From assembly GCA_038199035.1 (NCBI GenBank), contig JBBPZM010000030.1:1-37984 (forward strand): a stretch of 37,984 nt of DNA. Direction: 5' to 3'. Made by a program: the position numbers and the translations under genes. The number at the start of each line of letters is the position of its first letter. Positions within the stretch are counted from its first letter, which is position 1. This DNA comes from DATAEY01 sp038199035 (GTDB lineage Bacteria; Actinomycetota; Thermoleophilia; Solirubrobacterales; Solirubrobacteraceae). This document shows positions 21,927 to 30,066 of this stretch, piece by piece. The notes beneath the pieces were generated by a model. It was given only the letters and a program-made list of their open reading frames with translations. It was not told where the DNA came from and searched no databases.

Positions 21927-22313
21927 CTACTCCAGCGACGAACGGTAGGCACCGGCGTCGAGCAGCAGCTCGCGCTCCTCCGGCGCGGAGAGGCGGACCT
22001 TGACCATCCATCCCTCCCCGTAAGGGTCGTCGTTGATGGCCTCGGGGCTGTCGGCCAGCGCTGAGTTGGCCTCGAGCACCTCTCCCGAGAGGGGCGCGAT
22101 GACGTCCGACACCGCCTTGACCGACTCGACCTCGGTGTAGGGCTCGCCCTGCTTGACCTCGGCCCCGGCCTGCGGCGGCTCGAAGAACACCACCTCGCCG
22201 AGCTGGTCCTGGGCGTACCAGGTGATGCCGAACGTCGCGTTCTCGCCGTCGAGGCGGGCCCAATCGTGGTCGGCGTGGTAGAGCAGGTCGTCGGGATAGG
22301 AGGCCTCGGCCAC
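21927..22313 (-). CDS. gcvH: Glycine cleavage system H protein
   Basis: Lipoyl-carrier protein shuttling the aminomethyl group between P-protein, T-protein and lipoamide dehydrogenase. The 128-residue protein has the lipoylation motif ESVKAVSD with K66, the preceding YHADHDWARLDGENATFGIT and GEVVFFEPPQAGAEV, and the closing DPYGEGWMVKVRLS. Length is normal. The start is GTG at 22311-22313, three bases after the gcvT stop, with a very good Shine-Dalgarno GAGAGGTGA at 22317-22325 that contains the gcvT stop codon. Termination-coupled initiation is therefore likely. Confidence 0.97.
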   Translation of the reverse strand: MAEASYPDDLLYHADHDWARLDGENATFGITWYAQDQLGEVVFFEPPQAGAEVKQGEPYTEVESVKAVSDVIAPLSGEVLEANSALADSPEAINDDPYGEGWMVKVRLSAPEERELLLDAGAYRSSLE

Positions 22314-22316
22314 GTG

Positions 22317-22325
22317 TCACCTCTC
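22317..22325 (-). promoter_or_regulatory. Strong Shine-Dalgarno of gcvH, overlapping gcvT stop
   Basis: GAGAGGTGA on the minus strand, three bases before the gcvH GTG, is one of the best ribosome-binding sequences in the window and confirms that start. It includes the gcvT TGA. Confidence 0.7.
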
Positions 22326-23426
22326 ACTTGGGTAGAGCGGCTTGTCCGCGACCACAGCCGGCCGCAGCTTGCCCCGGACGTCGATCTCGATCGCCTGGCC
22401 GGTCGCCGCGCGCTCGGCCGGAAGGTAGGCCATCCCGATGCCCGTTTGCAGGCAGGGCGACAGCGTGCCGCTGGTGACCTCGCCGCCGCCGACCACGGGA
22501 TTGCCCTGCCGCGGGATGCCCGGGCCGGTGAGGCGGAAGGGCGCGAGGCGCTCGCGCGGCCCCCGCTGGCGGGCGGCGCGCACGGCGTCGGCGCCGATGA
22601 ACCCCGTGTCCTCCTTGCAGCACCACCCCAGCCCGGCCTCGATCGGCCCGCGATCCTCGCTCAGGTCCTGGCCGTAGAGGTGGAAGCACGCCTCGAGGCG
22701 CAGCGTGTCGCGCGCGCCCAGGCCGGCGGGCATGGCGCCGGCCGCGACGACGGCGTCCCACACGGCTGGCGCGTCGCCGGGGTCGGCCAGCAGCTCGAGC
22801 CCGTCCTCGCCGGTGTAGCCCGTGCCGCAGGCGAGGACGCGCGCGCCCGCGACCTCGAGGTCGGCGGCCCGCATGCGGGGCGGGAGCTCCCGGGCTCCGG
22901 CGCCGGAGGCGCCGCCCTGACCCGAGGCGCCGACGATCCCGGCGACCAGCGCCCGGGCGCGCGGCCCCTGGACGGCCAGCATTGCGTAGTCGTCGATGCG
23001 ATCGGCCACCTCGCAGTCGAAGCCCTCGGCGTGGTCGCGGATCCAGGCCAGGTCGCGCTCGTGGTTGGAGGCGTTGCTGACGGTGAGGAAGCGCTCGGGC
23101 GCCAGGCGATAGGTGAAGGTGTCGTCGAGGACGCCGCCGTCCTCGCGGCAGATCAGGGCGTAGGCGGCACCGCCCACCGGGATGGCCGCCACGTCGTTGG
23201 AGAGGACGCGCTGGAGGAGGGCCTGGGCGTCCGGGCCGGTCGTCTCGACCTGTCCCATGTGCGAGACGTCGAACACCCCGGCGTCACGGCGCACGGCCAG
23301 GTGCTCGGGGCGGATGCCCTCGTACTGGACCGGCATCTCCCAGCCGGCGAACGGCACGAGCCGCGCCCCCGCCTCGCGGTGCCGCTCGAAGAGCGGCGTG
23401 CGGCGAAGCGTCTGGGCGACGGGCAT
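22317..23426 (-). CDS. gcvT: Aminomethyltransferase (glycine cleavage T protein)
   Basis: Transfers the one-carbon unit from aminomethyl-lipoyl GcvH to tetrahydrofolate, releasing ammonia. The 369-residue protein starts RRTPLFERHREAGARLVPFAGWEMPVQYEG. It has GVFDVSHMGQVETTGPDA, DDTFTYRLAPERFLTVSNASN, GTGYTGEDGLELL (folate site), LGARDTLRLEACFHLYGQDL, and a C-terminal domain with EVTSGTLSPCLQTGIGMAYL. The start is ATG at 23424-23426. It is first of the gcvT-gcvH-gcvPA-gcvPB run and lies 31 bases after the ftsZ stop. There is no room for a glycine riboswitch, and no promoter was seen in that gap, so read-through from ftsZ is possible. Confidence 0.97.
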   Translation of the reverse strand: MPVAQTLRRTPLFERHREAGARLVPFAGWEMPVQYEGIRPEHLAVRRDAGVFDVSHMGQVETTGPDAQALLQRVLSNDVAAIPVGGAAYALICREDGGVLDDTFTYRLAPERFLTVSNASNHERDLAWIRDHAEGFDCEVADRIDDYAMLAVQGPRARALVAGIVGASGQGGASGAGARELPPRMRAADLEVAGARVLACGTGYTGEDGLELLADPGDAPAVWDAVVAAGAMPAGLGARDTLRLEACFHLYGQDLSEDRGPIEAGLGWCCKEDTGFIGADAVRAARQRGPRERLAPFRLTGPGIPRQGNPVVGGGEVTSGTLSPCLQTGIGMAYLPAERAATGQAIEIDVRGKLRPAVVADKPLYPSER

Positions 23427-23457
23427 GCCGCGCGAGGCTAGCAGCGGGTGCTGGGCC

Positions 23458-24543
23458 CTATGTGTCGCGCAGGAACGACGGGATGTCGATGTCGTCGTCG
23501 GAGATCTCGAGCGACGAGCGCTGCTTGCGATCGAGTCGCGGGTCGCGGTCGCGGCGGCCCTGGCGGACGGAGTCGCGCGCCGAGAAGGGCGAGGCCGCCG
23601 CGTGGTGGAAGCCGGTGGCTATCACCGTCACCCGCACCTCGTCGTCGAGCGCGTCGTCGATGACCGCGCCGAAGATCACGTTGGCGTTGGCGTCGGCGGC
23701 GCTGGAGATGATCTCCGCCGCCTCGTTGACCTCGAAAAGGCCGAGGTCGCGCCCGCCGGTGATGTTGAGCAGGATGCCGGCCGCGCCCTCGACCGACTCC
23801 TCGAGCAGCGGCGAGGAGATCGCCGTCTTGGCCGCCTCGACCGCGCGCCCCTCGCCCGGCGAGGAGCCGATGCCGATGAGCGCGGTGCCGGCGTTGGACA
23901 TCACCGTGCGCACGTCGGCGAAGTCCAGGTTGATCAGGCCGGGGATCGTGATCAGGTCGGTGATGCCCTGCACGCCCTGGCGCAGGACGTTGTCGGCCTC
24001 GCGAAAGGCGTCGACGATCGTGGTGCGGCGCTCGACGATCGTCAGCAGCTTCTCGTTGGGGATGACGATCAGGGTGTCGACCTCCTCGCGCAGGCGCTCG
24101 ATGCCCTCCTCGGCCTGCTGCGCGCGGCGGGCGCCCTCGAACTCGAACGGGCGGGTGACCACTCCGACGGTGAGGGCGCCGATCTCATTCTTGGCGATCT
24201 CGGCGATGACCGGGGCGGCGCCCGTGCCCGTCCCGCCGCCCTCGCCGGCGGTGACGAAGACCATGTCCGCGCCCTTGAGCGCCTCCTTGATCTCGTCGCG
24301 CGACTCGGCCGCGGCGCCCTGGCCGATCTCGGGGTTGGCCCCGGCGCCCAGGCCCTTGGTGAGCTCGTGGCCGATGTTGAGCTTGATGTCGGCGTCGCAC
24401 ATCTGGAGCGCCTGGGAATCGGTGTTGCCGGCGATGAACTCCACGCCGCGCAGGCCCGCGTCGACCATGCGGTTGACCGCGTTGGTTCCGCCGCCGCCGA
24501 CTCCGACGACCTTGATGACTGCGAGGTAGCTGCCGCTTTCCAT
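23458..24543 (-). CDS. ftsZ: Cell division protein FtsZ
   Basis: Tubulin-like GTPase forming the division ring. The 361-residue protein starts MESGSYLAVIKVVGVGGGGTNAVNRMV. The GTP-binding signature GGGTGTG is at 102-108 in VTAGEGGGTGTGAAPVIAEI. The synergy loop NLDFADVRTVMSNAGTALIG is present. A short basic linker (RQGRRDRDPRLDRKQR) leads to the conserved C-terminal peptide DDDIDIPSFLRDT, which recruits partners such as SepF. No ftsA is near, as usual in actinobacteria. The start is ATG at 24541-24543. It is separated from ftsQ by 162 bases that contain a good promoter, so it can be transcribed independently of the upstream dcw genes. Confidence 0.99.
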   Translation of the reverse strand: MESGSYLAVIKVVGVGGGGTNAVNRMVDAGLRGVEFIAGNTDSQALQMCDADIKLNIGHELTKGLGAGANPEIGQGAAAESRDEIKEALKGADMVFVTAGEGGGTGTGAAPVIAEIAKNEIGALTVGVVTRPFEFEGARRAQQAEEGIERLREEVDTLIVIPNEKLLTIVERRTTIVDAFREADNVLRQGVQGITDLITIPGLINLDFADVRTVMSNAGTALIGIGSSPGEGRAVEAAKTAISSPLLEESVEGAAGILLNITGGRDLGLFEVNEAAEIISSAADANANVIFGAVIDDALDDEVRVTVIATGFHHAAASPFSARDSVRQGRRDRDPRLDRKQRSSLEISDDDIDIPSFLRDT

Positions 24544-24605
24544 GTGTCCGACCCTTGAGTTAGCGTTGAGGGTTTTGGACGCCCTCCCAGGCGCGTATCG
24601 CCCGC

Positions 24606-24634
24606 ACGTTACGGAGATTCCCCCCTTGCGTCAA
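24606..24634 (-). promoter_or_regulatory. Housekeeping-type promoter of ftsZ
   Basis: On the minus strand TTGACG (24629-24634) and TAACGT (24606-24611) are separated by exactly 17 bases, a good sigma-70-type promoter. Transcription would start near 24599 and give a leader of about 55 bases before the ftsZ ATG. An inverted repeat, CCTTGCG at 24624-24630 and CGCAAGG at 24638-24644 with a 7-base spacer, is centred on the -35 box and could be an operator. Confidence 0.65.
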
Positions 24635-24705
24635 CGGCGCAAGGCCCGTTGCAGGAGCGGCAACCCTGGCGCTCGGCCTGAGCGTTGGCCCGACTAGGCT
24701 CGATC

Positions 24706-25509
24706 TCAGGTAGAGGGTGTGACGGTGCCGGACGACCCCGGAGTGGCCGGGTTGGCGGGCGCGGCCGGGTCGGCGGGAGCAGCCGGATCGGCGGGCGCCG
24801 CCCCGTCTGTGAATGGCCCGGCCACCGGACGGCTCGGGACGCGCACGTCGAGGTAGGCCGCCCCTGCGGCCCGCGGGTCGGCCAGCACCCTGGCGGCGGC
24901 TTCCCACTTGGTCGAGACCCTCCGCGCCGATCCGAAGTCGAGGCGCGGACCGGAGCGCAGAAAGGCGTGGACCCCCCCGCCGTCGCGGCGGACCGCGGTT
25001 ACCATCGGCCGCAGCGCCGCCGGCGCGCGGGCCAGCAGCGCGACAGTGCCCAGGGCGCCGGGGTCCGTCAGGTGGTTGGCCGCGGGCCGCCGGCCGGCCG
25101 GAGCGTCAGGCAGGTCCGCCGCGATCGGCTGGTCGCGCAGCAGCGTGCCATCAGCCGCCACCGCGACCCGCCGTCCGCCGAGGGACACCGCGGCGACCGG
25201 GTGATACTCGACGACCTCGATCCCCAGGCCGTGGAGGAGGTGGCGGCGCACGCGCAGGTCCTTTACCACCGGGTAGGCCTCGACGGCGGCTCGCAGGTCG
25301 TCGGTGCGCACGTGCAGGGTGGTCATGTCGAGGGCGGCGCCTCGCAGCGCGGCCCGGATCGCAGAGGCCGTGCGGCCGTGCACGCCGGTGACGGTCACGT
25401 GCTCGACGGCGACGAGCGAGGAGTCGCGCAGCCAGGAGAAGCCTGCCGCCCCGAGGGCGACGACCACCGCCGCGAGCACGGCCCGGCGGCGGGCATGGGC
25501 GCCCCTCAC
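24706..25509 (-). CDS. ftsQ: Cell division protein FtsQ (POTRA domain)
   Basis: Bitopic divisome protein linking FtsL and partners. It is 267 residues from the GTG at 25507-25509, chosen because it overlaps the murB stop by four bases (GTGA); a TTG at 25533 is the longer alternative. A basic start (RGAHARRR) precedes the membrane helix AVLAAVVVALGAAGFSWL. The POTRA domain follows: VEHVTVTGVHGRTASAIRAAL, then YPVVKDLRVRRHLLHGLGIEVVEYHPVAAV, the FtsQ signature. The extracytoplasmic tail ends in three 6-residue repeats (PADPAA, PADPAA, PANPAT) and a Ser/Thr/Gly end. The tail is not conserved in the family. Last gene before the ftsZ promoter. Confidence 0.93.
   Translation of the reverse strand: MRGAHARRRAVLAAVVVALGAAGFSWLRDSSLVAVEHVTVTGVHGRTASAIRAALRGAALDMTTLHVRTDDLRAAVEAYPVVKDLRVRRHLLHGLGIEVVEYHPVAAVSLGGRRVAVAADGTLLRDQPIAADLPDAPAGRRPAANHLTDPGALGTVALLARAPAALRPMVTAVRRDGGGVHAFLRSGPRLDFGSARRVSTKWEAAARVLADPRAAGAAYLDVRVPSRPVAGPFTDGAAPADPAAPADPAAPANPATPGSSGTVTPST
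24742..24795 (-). repeat. 18-bp tandem repeat coding PADPAA units in FtsQ tail
   Basis: Three consecutive 18-base units encode PADPAA, PADPAA and PANPAT near the FtsQ C-terminus. The nucleotide copies differ at several positions, so the repeat is not brand new. Copy number could vary between strains. Confidence 0.7.
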
Positions 25510-26426
25510 GCGCCCTCCCAGTCGGCCGGCCAACGTACGTCCCCCAGCGTCTGGACCTCGGGCTCGAGGGTCACCCCGAAGCGCTCGCGCACCCGCCGGC
25601 GGCCCTCGGCCATGACCGCCACGACGTCGCTCGTCGTCGCCTCCCCGGGGTTCTCGACGAAGTTGGCGTGCTTGTCCGAGAAGCGCGCACCGCCGACCGC
25701 GAGTCCCCGGCAGCCGGCGGCCTCCAGCAGTTGGCCGGCGGTGCGGCCCTCGGCCCGCGCATCGACCGGATTGGTGAAGGTCGAGCCGAAGGTCTTGATG
25801 CCCGAGGGCTGGGCGGCGCGGCGTCGGCCGCGCATCCGGGCCAGCGTGGCCTTGACCGCCGCGGGCTCGGCCGGCGAGAGCTGGAACGAGGCCCGCGCCA
25901 CGACCTCACCAGGGCGCAGGTTCGAGCGCCGGTAGGCAAAGTCGAAGTCCCGCGGCAGGCGGCGGTGGTCGCCGGCCGCGTCCACCACGTCGACCCACTC
26001 GAGCACGCTCCCGAGCTCGCCGCCATAGGCGTTGGCGTTCATCTTCACCGCGCCCCCCACGGTGCCGGGGATGTTGACCCCGAACTCCAGGCCGGTGAGC
26101 CCCGCCCGAGCGGCCTGGGCCGACGCCGAGGGCAGACGGGCTCCGCCGCCGCAGGCCAGCCGCGTCCCGTCCACCTCGATTCGCGCCAGCTCGCCCTCAA
26201 GCTTGATCACCAGGCCCTCCACGCCCTCGTCGGCCACCAGCAGGTTCGACCCCGATCCCACGACCCCTACCGGGAGGGCGGCTCCGTCCGCCCAGGCCAG
26301 CAGCTCGTGCAGCCGCGGCTCGCCGCCGGCCCGCGCGAAGAACTGGGCCGGGCCGCCGGTGCGCACGGTGGTCAGCCTCGACAGCGGGTAGCCCCGCTCG
26401 ACCCCGGCCGGCGGCGCGCCGCTCAC
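25506..26426 (-). CDS. murB: UDP-N-acetylenolpyruvoylglucosamine reductase
   Basis: FAD/NADPH enzyme reducing UDP-GlcNAc-enolpyruvate to UDP-MurNAc in peptidoglycan precursor synthesis. The 306-residue product has LTTVRTGGPAQFFARAG and the FAD-binding VGVVGSGSNLLVADEGVEG. It also has GLEFGVNIPGTVGGAVKMNANAYGGE, RSNLRPGEVVARASF, and FGSTFTNPVDA then AGCRGLAVGGARFSDKHANF near the C-terminus. The catalytic Ser in the GSTF region is present. The start is GTG at 26424-26426, overlapping the murC stop by four bases. The open frame further upstream covers murC antisense-like sequence. murB between murC and ftsQ is a common dcw order. Confidence 0.96.
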   Translation of the reverse strand: MSGAPPAGVERGYPLSRLTTVRTGGPAQFFARAGGEPRLHELLAWADGAALPVGVVGSGSNLLVADEGVEGLVIKLEGELARIEVDGTRLACGGGARLPSASAQAARAGLTGLEFGVNIPGTVGGAVKMNANAYGGELGSVLEWVDVVDAAGDHRRLPRDFDFAYRRSNLRPGEVVARASFQLSPAEPAAVKATLARMRGRRRAAQPSGIKTFGSTFTNPVDARAEGRTAGQLLEAAGCRGLAVGGARFSDKHANFVENPGEATTSDVVAVMAEGRRRVRERFGVTLEPEVQTLGDVRWPADWEGA

Positions 26427-27733
26427 GCCACCAACCTCGCAGCCAGCCGGTCGACGTCCCCGGCGCCGAGGGTGAGGCACAGGTCGCCCTCCCCCAGCTC
26501 GGCCGCCAGGAAGCCCTCGGCGTCGTCGATGGCCGGGAACCACCCCACCCGGCGACCGGCGGCGGCGTCGGCGGCCGCCTGTGCGACCAGCCGGCCCGAG
26601 ACGCCGGGGTGGTCCTCGGGGCGCTCGCGGGCCCGGTAGACGTCGAGCACGACCGCGAGGTCTGCCTCGGCCAGCGCCGCCCCGAAGTCGCGCCACAGCG
26701 CGGCGGTGCGCGAGTAGAGGTGGGGTTGGAAGGCGGCGACCACGCGGCGGGGGCCCAGCGTGCGCGCCGCCGCGATGGTGGCCCGCAGCTCGGTGGGGTG
26801 ATGGGCGTAGTCGTCGTAGACTGTCGCGCCGGCCGGCGTGCGCCCGCGGGCCTCAAAGCGGCGAGCCACCCCGTGATAGCCGGCCAGCGCATCGGCGGCG
26901 GTGACCGGGTCCGCGCCCGCCAGCCGCGCGGCAGTCAGCGCCGCCGCGGCGTTGCGGGCGTTGTGGAGGCCGGGGACCGACAGGCGCACGTCGATCCCCT
27001 CCCAGTCGAAGCGCGAGCCGCCGGCGTCGAGGTCGGCGGCGGGCACGTCGAAGGCCGTCACTGGCCCCTCGCTCAGGGCGCGCAGGCCCGGGCGGTCCCA
27101 CACCACCGCGTGCGCCGCCCCCGACAGGAAGGCGCGGACGGTGCGCTCGAGCTCCAGGCGCGAGCCGTAGGTCGCGTGGTGGTCGAGCTCGAGGTTGGTC
27201 AGCACGGCGATCTCGGGGTCCAGGCGCAGCAGAGAGCGGTCGGACTCGTCGGCCTCGACGACGATCCACTCGCCCTCCCCCCAGCCCGCATTGGCGCCGG
27301 TGTCGCGTAGCTCGCCGCCGATCAGATAGGCGGGGTCCAGGCCGCAGGCCCGCAGGGCGAGCACGGCCATGGCCGAGGTCGTCGTCTTGCCGTGGGTCCC
27401 GCTGACCGCCAGGCAGCGCTTGAGCGCCGCCACCTGAGCGAGCAGCTCCGAGCGGTGCAGCGGGGCCACGGCCACCGCCCGCTCGGGGTTGTCGGGCGGG
27501 ATCGCCGTCGAGTAGACGACCTCGGCGCCGGCGGGGACGTTCTGCGCGCGATGGCCGATCGCCGGCTCGATGCCGGCCGCGCGCAACGGGGCCAGGTATG
27601 GCGACTCGGCGCGATCGGAGCCGGTGACGTGCGCCCCCAGCGCGCGGGCGACCAGGGCCAGGCCGCTCATCCCGGCCCCGCCGAGCCCGACGAAGTGCAG
27701 GCGCCGGCCGGCGAAGGGCGCAGGCGAGCTCAT
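26423..27733 (-). CDS. murC: UDP-N-acetylmuramate--L-alanine ligase
   Basis: Adds L-Ala to UDP-MurNAc, the first Mur ligase. The 436-residue protein starts with a Rossmann-like UDP domain (RRLHFVGLGGAGMSGLALVA). The ATP-binding VSGTHGKTTTSAM is at about residues 108-120, then VVEADESDRSLLRLDPEIAVLTNLELDHHATYG. The C-terminal domain has VYDDYAHHPTELRATIAAAR, AFQPHLYSRTAALW and LGAGDVDRL. The start is ATG at 27731-27733. There is a 34-base gap after murG upstream and a 4-base overlap with murB downstream. Confidence 0.98.
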   Translation of the reverse strand: MSSPAPFAGRRLHFVGLGGAGMSGLALVARALGAHVTGSDRAESPYLAPLRAAGIEPAIGHRAQNVPAGAEVVYSTAIPPDNPERAVAVAPLHRSELLAQVAALKRCLAVSGTHGKTTTSAMAVLALRACGLDPAYLIGGELRDTGANAGWGEGEWIVVEADESDRSLLRLDPEIAVLTNLELDHHATYGSRLELERTVRAFLSGAAHAVVWDRPGLRALSEGPVTAFDVPAADLDAGGSRFDWEGIDVRLSVPGLHNARNAAAALTAARLAGADPVTAADALAGYHGVARRFEARGRTPAGATVYDDYAHHPTELRATIAAARTLGPRRVVAAFQPHLYSRTAALWRDFGAALAEADLAVVLDVYRARERPEDHPGVSGRLVAQAAADAAAGRRVGWFPAIDDAEGFLAAELGEGDLCLTLGAGDVDRLAARLVA

Positions 27734-27767
27734 GCCCTGGCCGGCGCCGGCAGCGAGGCGGCGGCGC

Positions 27768-28817
27768 TCATCCCCTCGCCGCCGCCAGGACCTGGGCGGC
27801 GACCGCCCGCGCCGCCGCCGGGCGGGCCAGCGCGGCCGAGGCGTCGCGCATGTCGGCCAGGCGGTCGGGGTCGTCGAGCAGGGAGCGCACGGTCTCGGCC
27901 AGGCGCACGGGCATCAGCTCGTCGTCGACGATGACCACCGCGGCGCCGGCCTCGGCCATCCAGCGGGCGTTGGCCGTCTGGTGGCCGGCGGCGGCGTGCG
28001 GATAAGGGATGAGGATGGCCGGCCGCCCGTGGGCGGCGATCTCGAACACCGACCCGCCGGCGCGTGCGACGACCAGGTCGCTGGCCAGGAGGGCCTCGCC
28101 GAAGCGCTCCAGGTAGGCGCGCAGGTCGTAGTGGGGCCCGGGCGCGGCCAGCTCGTCGAAGTCGCGCCGCCCGGCGATGTGCAGCACGCGGAAGTCCGCC
28201 TCGGCGAAGGCGTCGAGCGCCGCCAGGTTGATCGAGCGCGCGCCCAGCGAGCCGCCGTAGACCAGCACGCAGAAGTCGCGCGGCCCCAGCCCGAAGCGGG
28301 CGCGGGCGCCGGGACGGTCGGTGGCCGGCGGGGCGATCGGTCGTCCGGTCACGCGGAAGCGCTCGCTCTCGCGGCCCTCGATGGGGAAGGCCAGGCAGAC
28401 CCGCTGCGCCAGCGGCGCCAGCAGCCGGTTGGTCAGCCCGAGGTGAGAGTCGGCCTCGGTCAGGACCAGGGGGATCCGCCTCAGCGCGGCGGCCAGCCCC
28501 ACCGGCCCGGCGACGTAGCCCCCGCCGCCCAGGACGGCGTCGGGCGCCAGCTCGGTCAGCAGGCGCCGGGCGCGGACCAGCGCTGAAGCTGCGCGCAGGG
28601 CAGCTCGCGCAGCCTTGAAAGGGTTGCGACGGCTGAGCCCCTCGGCGGGCAGGCGGTGCAGCGGGTAGCCGGCGGCGGGGACCAGCTCGGCCTCGGCGCG
28701 CTCGCCGCCGGCGAAGACGACCTCGGCGCCCTCAGCCCGCAGCACGTCGGCCACCGCCAGCGCGGGCACCACGTGCCCGGCGGTCCCGCCGGCGGCGATC
28801 ACGATCTTGGTCGGCAT
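27768..28817 (-). CDS. murG: UDP-GlcNAc:MurNAc-pentapeptide-lipid I GlcNAc transferase
   Basis: Membrane-associated GT-B glycosyltransferase making lipid II from lipid I at the cytoplasmic face. The 349-residue product starts MPTKIVIAAGGTAGHVVPALAVADVL, the diagnostic GGTGGH-type loop in its GGTAGH variant. It continues with DAVLGGGGYVAGPVGLAAA, LVYGGSLGARSINLAAL and DLVVARAGGSVFEIAAHGRPAILIPYP. The start is ATG at 28815-28817 because it gives the family N-terminus exactly. This places 86 bases of overlap with the end of ftsW, unusual in size. Downstream murC follows after 34 bases. Confidence 0.96.
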   Translation of the reverse strand: MPTKIVIAAGGTAGHVVPALAVADVLRAEGAEVVFAGGERAEAELVPAAGYPLHRLPAEGLSRRNPFKAARAALRAASALVRARRLLTELAPDAVLGGGGYVAGPVGLAAALRRIPLVLTEADSHLGLTNRLLAPLAQRVCLAFPIEGRESERFRVTGRPIAPPATDRPGARARFGLGPRDFCVLVYGGSLGARSINLAALDAFAEADFRVLHIAGRRDFDELAAPGPHYDLRAYLERFGEALLASDLVVARAGGSVFEIAAHGRPAILIPYPHAAAGHQTANARWMAEAGAAVVIVDDELMPVRLAETVRSLLDDPDRLADMRDASAALARPAAARAVAAQVLAAARG

Positions 28818-30066
28818 CGGAGGCGGTCGGCGCGGAGGTCGTTCTCGGTCGGACAGCGGCGTTTGTTGCGGACGTGGCTCTCGGTCGGGACGCGCCGCGG
28901 CGCGCCGACGGCCGCTGGTCGATCACCCGCATCCGGGCGCTCCCGCCCGCCGCGATGTTGAGCAGCAGCCCCATGGCGGCCAGCAGCACCATCAGGTTGC
29001 TCGAACCGTACGAGATGAAGGGCAGCGGCACCCCGGTGAGCGGCGCGAGCCCGAGCACGGCGAACACGTTCAGCGTCGCCTGGCAGAGGATCAGCGCGGT
29101 CAGCCCAGCGGCCAGGAGCTTGGCGTAGCGGCCCGCCGCCGCGCGCGCGGTGCGCAGTCCGGCATAGGCGATCGTCCCGTAGAGGAAGAGCACGCCGAAC
29201 ACGCCGGCCACGCCCAGCTCCTCGCCGATCACCGCGAGGATGAAGTCGGTGTGGGCCTCGGGCAGGTAGAAGATCTTCTGCACCGACTGCCCGAGCCCGA
29301 CCCCGAGCAGGCCACCCGACCCCAGGGCGATCTGGCCCTGCACGGACTGGAAGCCCGCCCCGCCCGCGTCGGCCCACGGGTTGAGGAACGCGGTGAGCCG
29401 CGCGCGCCGGTAGGGCTCGACCAGGGCGAAGAGCACGACCGCTCCGGCAGCCAGGCCGGCGATCAGGCCGAGGTGGCGCAGCGGCACGCCGCCCGCGACC
29501 AGGAGGGCGGCGACGGTGAAGGCGATGACCAGCGCGGTTCCCAGGTCCGGCTCGGCCGCGACCAGGACGCACGCCGCGCCGGCGACGAGGAGCAGCGGGC
29601 TGGCCATGCCGCGCAGGGTTTGGACCTGGCTCGGGCGGGCGGCCAGGAGCTGCGCGCCGTAGAGGACGAGGGCGAGCTTCATGAGCTCGGAGGGCTGGAA
29701 CTGAAGCGGCCCGGCGCCCAGCCAGCGGTGCGCGCCGTTGATCTCGACGCCGATGCCGGGGACCATCACGGCCAGCAGCCCGGCGAAGGAGACGACGACC
29801 AGCCCAGGGGTGGCGCGGCGCACGGCATCGAGGCCGCGACGCGAGAGCAGCCGCATGGCCAGCAGCCCGATCGTGCCATAGGCCAGGTAGCGCTCGAGGA
29901 AGGCGCTGCCGTCGCCGTGGCCGGCCAGGAGGTCGCGCGCCGACGAGGCGCTGTAGACCATCACGGCGCCCGCAGCCAGGAGGCACAGGGTCGCGGTGAG
30001 GAGGATGCGGTACTCGAGCGGCGGTGGCGGCGCGCTCGCCGGGCGCGAGCTGCGAGGCGAGGCCAC
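28732..30066 (-). CDS. ftsW: SEDS peptidoglycan glycosyltransferase FtsW
   Basis: Polytopic septal peptidoglycan polymerase partnered with FtsI. The 444-residue protein has about ten membrane helices. SEDS motifs are visible: INGAHRWLGAGPLQFQPSELMKLALVLYGA, AAEPDLGTALVIA, GLLGVGLGQSVQKIFYLPEAHTDFILAVIGEELG and LGLAPLTGVPLPFISYGSSNLMVLLAAMGLLLNI. After the last helix comes a cytoplasmic tail of about 65 residues rich in Arg, Ala and Ser (ending RDRRARGARAGGGRRAAG). Its last 28 codons overlap murG. The start is GTG at 30064-30066, directly abutting the murD stop. FtsW rather than RodA is called from the dcw context. Confidence 0.96.
   Translation of the reverse strand: MASPRSSRPASAPPPPLEYRILLTATLCLLAAGAVMVYSASSARDLLAGHGDGSAFLERYLAYGTIGLLAMRLLSRRGLDAVRRATPGLVVVSFAGLLAVMVPGIGVEINGAHRWLGAGPLQFQPSELMKLALVLYGAQLLAARPSQVQTLRGMASPLLLVAGAACVLVAAEPDLGTALVIAFTVAALLVAGGVPLRHLGLIAGLAAGAVVLFALVEPYRRARLTAFLNPWADAGGAGFQSVQGQIALGSGGLLGVGLGQSVQKIFYLPEAHTDFILAVIGEELGVAGVFGVLFLYGTIAYAGLRTARAAAGRYAKLLAAGLTALILCQATLNVFAVLGLAPLTGVPLPFISYGSSNLMVLLAAMGLLLNIAAGGSARMRVIDQRPSARRGASRPRATSATNAAVRPRTTSAPTASDADQDRDRRRRDRRARGARAGGGRRAAG

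Noticed and set aside
23427..23457. Glycine riboswitch before gcvT
   Set aside because: The gap after ftsZ is 31 bases, far too short for the aptamer.
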